DNA from: Streptomyces solicavernae
GTDB lineage: Bacteria; Actinomycetota; Actinomycetes; Streptomycetales; Streptomycetaceae
DNA length: 64,000 nt
Direction: 5' to 3'
Assembly (NCBI RefSeq): GCF_029968095.1
Contig: NZ_JASCIR010000001.1
Location: 310,001-374,000 of the forward strand
The notes beneath the pieces were generated by a model, which did no database searches, was not told the origin of the DNA, and saw nothing but the letters and a program-made list of their open reading frames with translations. Positions within the stretch are counted from its first letter, which is position 1; each line of letters starts with the position of its first letter. This document shows, piece after piece, positions 60,557 to 64,000 of this stretch. Position numbers and translations under genes: made by a program.

Positions 60557-62208
60557 ACCGCCCACCAGACGGTGGTGTCGGCGGGCAGCAGCACCTCGTC
60601 GGACACCTGCCCCAACTCGGCGCTGGCGAGCAGGACTTGGCCGGGCGCGGGCAGCCGTACGGCCGCGCCCGTGGTGTTGACCGTGCACACGAAGCCCGGC
60701 CGCGCGAAGGCCAGGACACCCTCGGGCGTGTCGAGCCACTGGACCGACTCGCCGGCGCCGAGGCCCGGCCGCGCGCGGCGCACGGCGAGCGCGCCGCGGT
60801 ACAGCTCCAGGGTGGAGCCCGGGTCGCCGGTCTGCGCCTCGACGCTCAGCTCGCCCCAGCCGTCCGGCTGCGGCAGCCAGCTGCCCCCGGCCCCGAAGCC
60901 GTACGAGGAGCCCTCGACGGTCCACGGGATGGGCACCCGGCAGCCGTCGCGGAAGCCGTCCTGGCCGTCGGCGCGGTGGAACGACGGGTCCTGGCGCACC
61001 TCGTCGGGCAGGTCGGTGACGTCGGGCAGGCCGAGCTCCTCGCCCTGGTACAGGTAGGCGGAGCCGGGCAGGGCCAGCATCAGGAGGGTGGCGGCGCGGG
61101 CGCGGCGCAGGCCGAGCGCGCGGTCGCCGGGGGTGCGCAGCTGGGTGCCGCCACCGGGCGGGTTGGCGAGGCGGGTGGCGTGCCGGGTCACGTCGTGGTT
61201 GGAGAGCACCCAGGTGGTGGGGGCGCCGACGGGACGCATCGCGGCGAGCGAGCCGTCGATGACGTTGCGCAGCTCGGCCGCGTCCCAACCGGCTCCCAGA
61301 TACTGGAAGTTGAAGGCCTGGTGCATCTCGTCGGGCCGGACGTAGTTCGCGGTGCGCTCCACGGTGGGCGTCCAGGCTTCGGCTACGAGGACGCGGTCCC
61401 CCGCGTACTCGGCGAGGACGGTGCGCCAGCTGCGGTAGATCTCGTGCACGCCGTCCTGGTCGAAGAACGGCATCCGGTCGTTGCCGAGCAGCTTCAGCTG
61501 GTCGCCGCTGCCGATGTCGGGCAGCCCCTCCGCCTTGACCAGGCCGTGGGCGACGTCGACACGGAATCCGTCGACGCCCATGTCGAGCCAGAACCGCAGG
61601 ATGGAGCGGAACTCGTCGCGTACGGCGGGGTGTTCCCAGTTGAAGTCGGGCTGCTCGGGCGCGAACAGGTGCAGGTACCACTCGCCGTCCGGCACCCGGG
61701 TCCAGGCGGGGCCGCCGAAGATGGACTCCCAGTCGTTGGGCGGGAGTTGACCGTCGGCGCCCTTGCCGGGCCGGAAGTGGTAGCGCTCGCGCAGCGGTGA
61801 TCCTGGGCCTTCGGCGAGGGCGCGCCGGAACCACTCGTGCCGGTCGGAGGAGTGGTTGGGCACCAGGTCGACGAGGACGCGCAGGCCGAGGGCGTGGGCC
61901 TCGCGGAGCAGCGCGTCGGCGTCGAGGAGGTCGCCGAACATCGGGTCGATGGTGCGGTAGTCGGCGACGTCGTAGCCGCCGTCGGCCTGCGGGGACGCGT
62001 AGAACGGGCTGAGCCAGACGGCGTCGACGCCGAGGTCGCGCAGGTGCGGCAGGCGGGCGCGGATTCCGGCGAGGTCGCCCATGCCGTCGCCGTCGCCGTC
62101 GGCGAAGCTGCGCGGGTACACCTGGTAGATGACGGCGTGGCGCCACCAGTCGGAGTGCTGGGCACCGGCGGTCCCGGGCTCGGTGGGGGCAGCGAGGTGC
62201 TGGGTCAT
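60553..62208 (-). CDS. aglA: Cytosolic GH13 alpha-glucosidase
   Basis: The 551-aa enzyme has WWRHAVIYQVYPRSFADGDGDGMGDLAGI, GYDVADYRTIDPMFG, VDLVPNHSSDRHEWF, DGFRVDVAHGLVK (nucleophile Asp), VAEAWTPT (acid/base Glu), VLSNHDVTRHATRL (third Asp), and a C-terminal beta domain. No signal peptide, so it hydrolyses imported maltose or maltodextrin in the cytosol. It is followed by the LacI gene and preceded by malG-type, 55 bp between, in the order malF-malG-aglA known from Streptomyces coelicolor. Confidence 0.93.
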   Translation of the reverse strand: MTQHLAAPTEPGTAGAQHSDWWRHAVIYQVYPRSFADGDGDGMGDLAGIRARLPHLRDLGVDAVWLSPFYASPQADGGYDVADYRTIDPMFGDLLDADALLREAHALGLRVLVDLVPNHSSDRHEWFRRALAEGPGSPLRERYHFRPGKGADGQLPPNDWESIFGGPAWTRVPDGEWYLHLFAPEQPDFNWEHPAVRDEFRSILRFWLDMGVDGFRVDVAHGLVKAEGLPDIGSGDQLKLLGNDRMPFFDQDGVHEIYRSWRTVLAEYAGDRVLVAEAWTPTVERTANYVRPDEMHQAFNFQYLGAGWDAAELRNVIDGSLAAMRPVGAPTTWVLSNHDVTRHATRLANPPGGGTQLRTPGDRALGLRRARAATLLMLALPGSAYLYQGEELGLPDVTDLPDEVRQDPSFHRADGQDGFRDGCRVPIPWTVEGSSYGFGAGGSWLPQPDGWGELSVEAQTGDPGSTLELYRGALAVRRARPGLGAGESVQWLDTPEGVLAFARPGFVCTVNTTGAAVRLPAPGQVLLASAELGQVSDEVLLPADTTVWWAV

Positions 62209-62263
62209 GTCTTCCCTGGGTTCGTGTGGGGTGGGCGGTGCGGCGGCGTCCTGATGGTGGTGC

Positions 62264-63154
62264 TCAGGACTTCATCGCGCCCGCCGTGAGTCCGGAGACG
62301 AGGTGCCGCTGCGCGAATCCGAAGATCACCGCCGCGGGCACGGCCACGATGACGGCCGCCGCGGTCAGCGAACCCCAGTCGCTGGTGTACTGGTTGACGA
62401 AGGTCTGCAGGCCGCCCGCGAGCGTCAGGTTCTCCTCGCCGGTCATGAACGCGGAGGCGTACGCGACCTCCGCCCAGCCGGTGATGAAGCTGTAGAACCC
62501 GGTGACGGCGAGGCCCGGCTTGGCGAGCGGCACGATCAGCCGCCAGAACGTGCCGAAGGGGTTGAGGCCGTCGACGCGCCCCGCCTCGTCGATCTCCACG
62601 GGGATGGAGTCGAAGTACCCCTTCATCATCCAGGCGCAGAACGGCACGGCGATCGTCAGATACGTGATGACGAGGCCGACGGGCTGGTTGAGCAGTCCGA
62701 GGCCGGCGAGCAGGTTGTACAGCGGCACGATCAGTACGGCCACGGGGAACATCTGCGTGATCAGGAGCAGCCACATCAGCGGGCGCATGCCGGGGAACTT
62801 GAAGCGGGAGACGGCATATCCGGTGGTCGCGGAGATGAACACGCCGATGACGGTGGTCAGTCCGACGACGAGCAGGGAGTTGCCGAGCCAGCTGAGGAAG
62901 TGGGTGTCGTTCAGTACGTGGTCGTAGTTGCCGAGGGTGAAGTCCTTCACCAGGGCGGTGGAGAACGCCTCGCTCTTCGGCTTGAACGACGTCACGAGCA
63001 GCCACATCGGCGGCAGTACGGCGACGGCCGAGGCGATCAGCAACGACACGTGCAGGACGACGGAGGCCAGCGGCCCGCGCTCGCCGCGCGGCCTGAACTT
63101 CCGTACGGGATCGTCGAGTTCGGTCTGGACATGCGTGGTCATCGAGGTCACCAC
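62264..63154 (-). CDS. malG: ABC transporter permease, MalG-type
   Basis: The 296-aa protein has six TM helices and the EAA loop EIDEAGRVDGLNPFGTFWRLIVPLAKPGL, characteristic of CUT1 sugar permeases. The N-terminus is a cytosolic tail with an upstream in-frame ATG (63142) as an alternative start. The GTG start overlaps the preceding malF-type stop (63148) by a few bases. It partners with MalF and with an extracellular binding protein outside the window to import maltodextrin. The ATPase is presumably MsiK, encoded elsewhere, as is usual in Streptomyces. Confidence 0.93.
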   Translation of the reverse strand: MVTSMTTHVQTELDDPVRKFRPRGERGPLASVVLHVSLLIASAVAVLPPMWLLVTSFKPKSEAFSTALVKDFTLGNYDHVLNDTHFLSWLGNSLLVVGLTTVIGVFISATTGYAVSRFKFPGMRPLMWLLLITQMFPVAVLIVPLYNLLAGLGLLNQPVGLVITYLTIAVPFCAWMMKGYFDSIPVEIDEAGRVDGLNPFGTFWRLIVPLAKPGLAVTGFYSFITGWAEVAYASAFMTGEENLTLAGGLQTFVNQYTSDWGSLTAAAVIVAVPAAVIFGFAQRHLVSGLTAGAMKS

Positions 63155-64000
63155 ACCTCTCCCTGCTTGCGGAGGGCGCGGCGGTAGATCACCGCGAAGA
63201 ACGACAGGAGCAGCAGGATGAGCACGCCCCAGGCGGCCGATCCGGAGAAGTCCCTTGGGCTGACGACGAACGACAGGCGATAGGCGTACGTCACCAGGAT
63301 CTCGGTGGCGTCGCCGGGCCCGCCCCGGGTCAGCAGGAAGATCACCGGGAACATGTTGAACGTCCAGATGCCGCTGATGAGGACCACGGTGCTGCCGACG
63401 GTGCGCAGGCCGGGCAGGGTGATGTGCCGGAACCGCTGCCAGGGGCCCGCCCCGTCCATCTCTGCGGCCTCGTACAGCTCACCGGGGATGGACTGGAGTC
63501 CGCCGAGCATCGCGACGAGCATGAACGGCACGCCCAGCCACACGTTCACCGTGATGACCGAGAGCTTCGCCCAGGTGGGGTCGTTGAGCCACGGGATCGC
63601 GTCGATGCCGCCGCCGGCGAGGAGCTGGTTGAGGATGCCGTTCTTCTCGTTGAAGAGCAGCCGCCAGGTGAAGACGGACACGAACGCCGGGACGGCCCAG
63701 GGCAGGATCAGCGCCATCCGGTAGAAGGAGCGGCCGGCCAGCTTGCGGTTGAGCATGGTGGCGAGGGCCAGGCCCAGCGCGAAGGACAGGGCGACACAGG
63801 ACACCGTCCACACCACGGTCCAGCCGAGCCGGTCCCAGAACACCCCGTCGGTGAGGATCGCGGTGTAGTTGTCGAGGCCGACGGACTCGTAGGTGGCGGG
63901 GATGTGGTTGACGCCGATGTGCCGTTCGACGTTGGCCTCGGTGGCGTTCGTCGTGGACAGGTAGATGCCGCGGACCAGCGGGTATCCGACGATCACGCCG
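63148..64000 (-). CDS. malF: ABC transporter permease, MalF-type (5' end outside window)
   Basis: At least 284 residues are visible in one open frame that continues beyond the right edge; the N-terminus lies outside. It has several TM helices and the CUT1 permease EAA motif in SIPGELYEAAEMDGAGPWQRFRHITLPGL. Its C-terminal RRALRKQGEVW and stop overlap the malG start. MalF and MalG together form the membrane pore. Confidence 0.92.
   Translation of the reverse strand, partial: GVIVGYPLVRGIYLSTTNATEANVERHIGVNHIPATYESVGLDNYTAILTDGVFWDRLGWTVVWTVSCVALSFALGLALATMLNRKLAGRSFYRMALILPWAVPAFVSVFTWRLLFNEKNGILNQLLAGGGIDAIPWLNDPTWAKLSVITVNVWLGVPFMLVAMLGGLQSIPGELYEAAEMDGAGPWQRFRHITLPGLRTVGSTVVLISGIWTFNMFPVIFLLTRGGPGDATEILVTYAYRLSFVVSPRDFSGSAAWGVLILLLLSFFAVIYRRALRKQGEVW

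Noticed and set aside
59501..62146. An 881-codon minus-strand frame
   Set aside because: Its C-terminal part is the LacI gene; the rest is an off-frame reading of the alpha-glucosidase.

Overview
The window is about 72% GC with dense protein coding, GTG starts, AGGAGG-type ribosome binding sites and a strong third-position GC bias. Together with the gene families present (GlxA/AraC regulators, a subtilisin-type protease inhibitor, an MAB_1171c-family membrane protein, an LAETG-anchored coiled-coil protein, mal/agl genes) this points to a Streptomyces chromosome. No rRNA, tRNA, CRISPR array, insertion sequence or phage gene was seen. Both edges cut a gene: a cupin protein on the left and a malF-type permease on the right.

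Layout. 1-9.5 kb: cupin, GlxA-type regulator, RNase HI with a small Cys-rich protein, an unknown 393-aa protein, three tandem paralogous membrane proteins, a DUF4436 protein and an ImmA/IrrE-like plus MAB_1171c-like pair. 9.5-17 kb: secreted alpha-amylase behind a MalR/Reg1-like operator, then a sialic-acid-type catabolic cluster (divergent FadR/GntR regulator; nanA, ROK kinase, nanE, MFS transporter). 16.7-32 kb: a Cyt delta-endotoxin homologue, a TetR/LVIVD convergent pair, a DUF305 lipoprotein, ferredoxin reductase, ArsR/Old Yellow Enzyme, aroQ, homocysteine methyltransferase, BNR protein, ung, sugar kinase, CbiX-like protein and a lactonase.

33-40 kb: a FUSC transporter, then the standout gene, a 1226-aa membrane-anchored STAND/NB-ARC ATPase whose C-terminal half is about 14 WD40 repeats that are very alike even at DNA level. 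It is followed by an M23 peptidase. 40-52 kb: Lrp/AsnC, HAD phosphatase, acyltransferase-3, SSI-type inhibitor with a P1 Lys, a 2-hydroxyacid dehydrogenase behind a 28-bp AT-rich palindrome, a gluconate locus (GntR, gluconokinase, GntP), a membrane protein with a possible PLD-like domain, small VOC and AraC proteins, a LysR remnant and a secreted intradiol dioxygenase. 52-64 kb: an H1-like repeat protein, an LAETG surface protein, MaoC, an aminotransferase, and a starch/maltose cluster on the minus strand (malF, malG, alpha-glucosidase, LacI regulator, pullulanase).

Themes. Secreted amylase and pullulanase degrade alpha-glucans, MalFG import the products, the alpha-glucosidase finishes them, and the LacI protein probably controls the set. 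The window is unusually rich in minisatellites. Many abut stop codons, and several have been taken into coding sequence as low-complexity tails (TetR, BadF-type kinase, acyltransferase) or insertions (ROK kinase, VOC, ferredoxin reductase). The two most unusual systems are the membrane STAND/WD40 protein and the Cyt-like toxin. All assignments are by eye from translated motifs; no database search was run.
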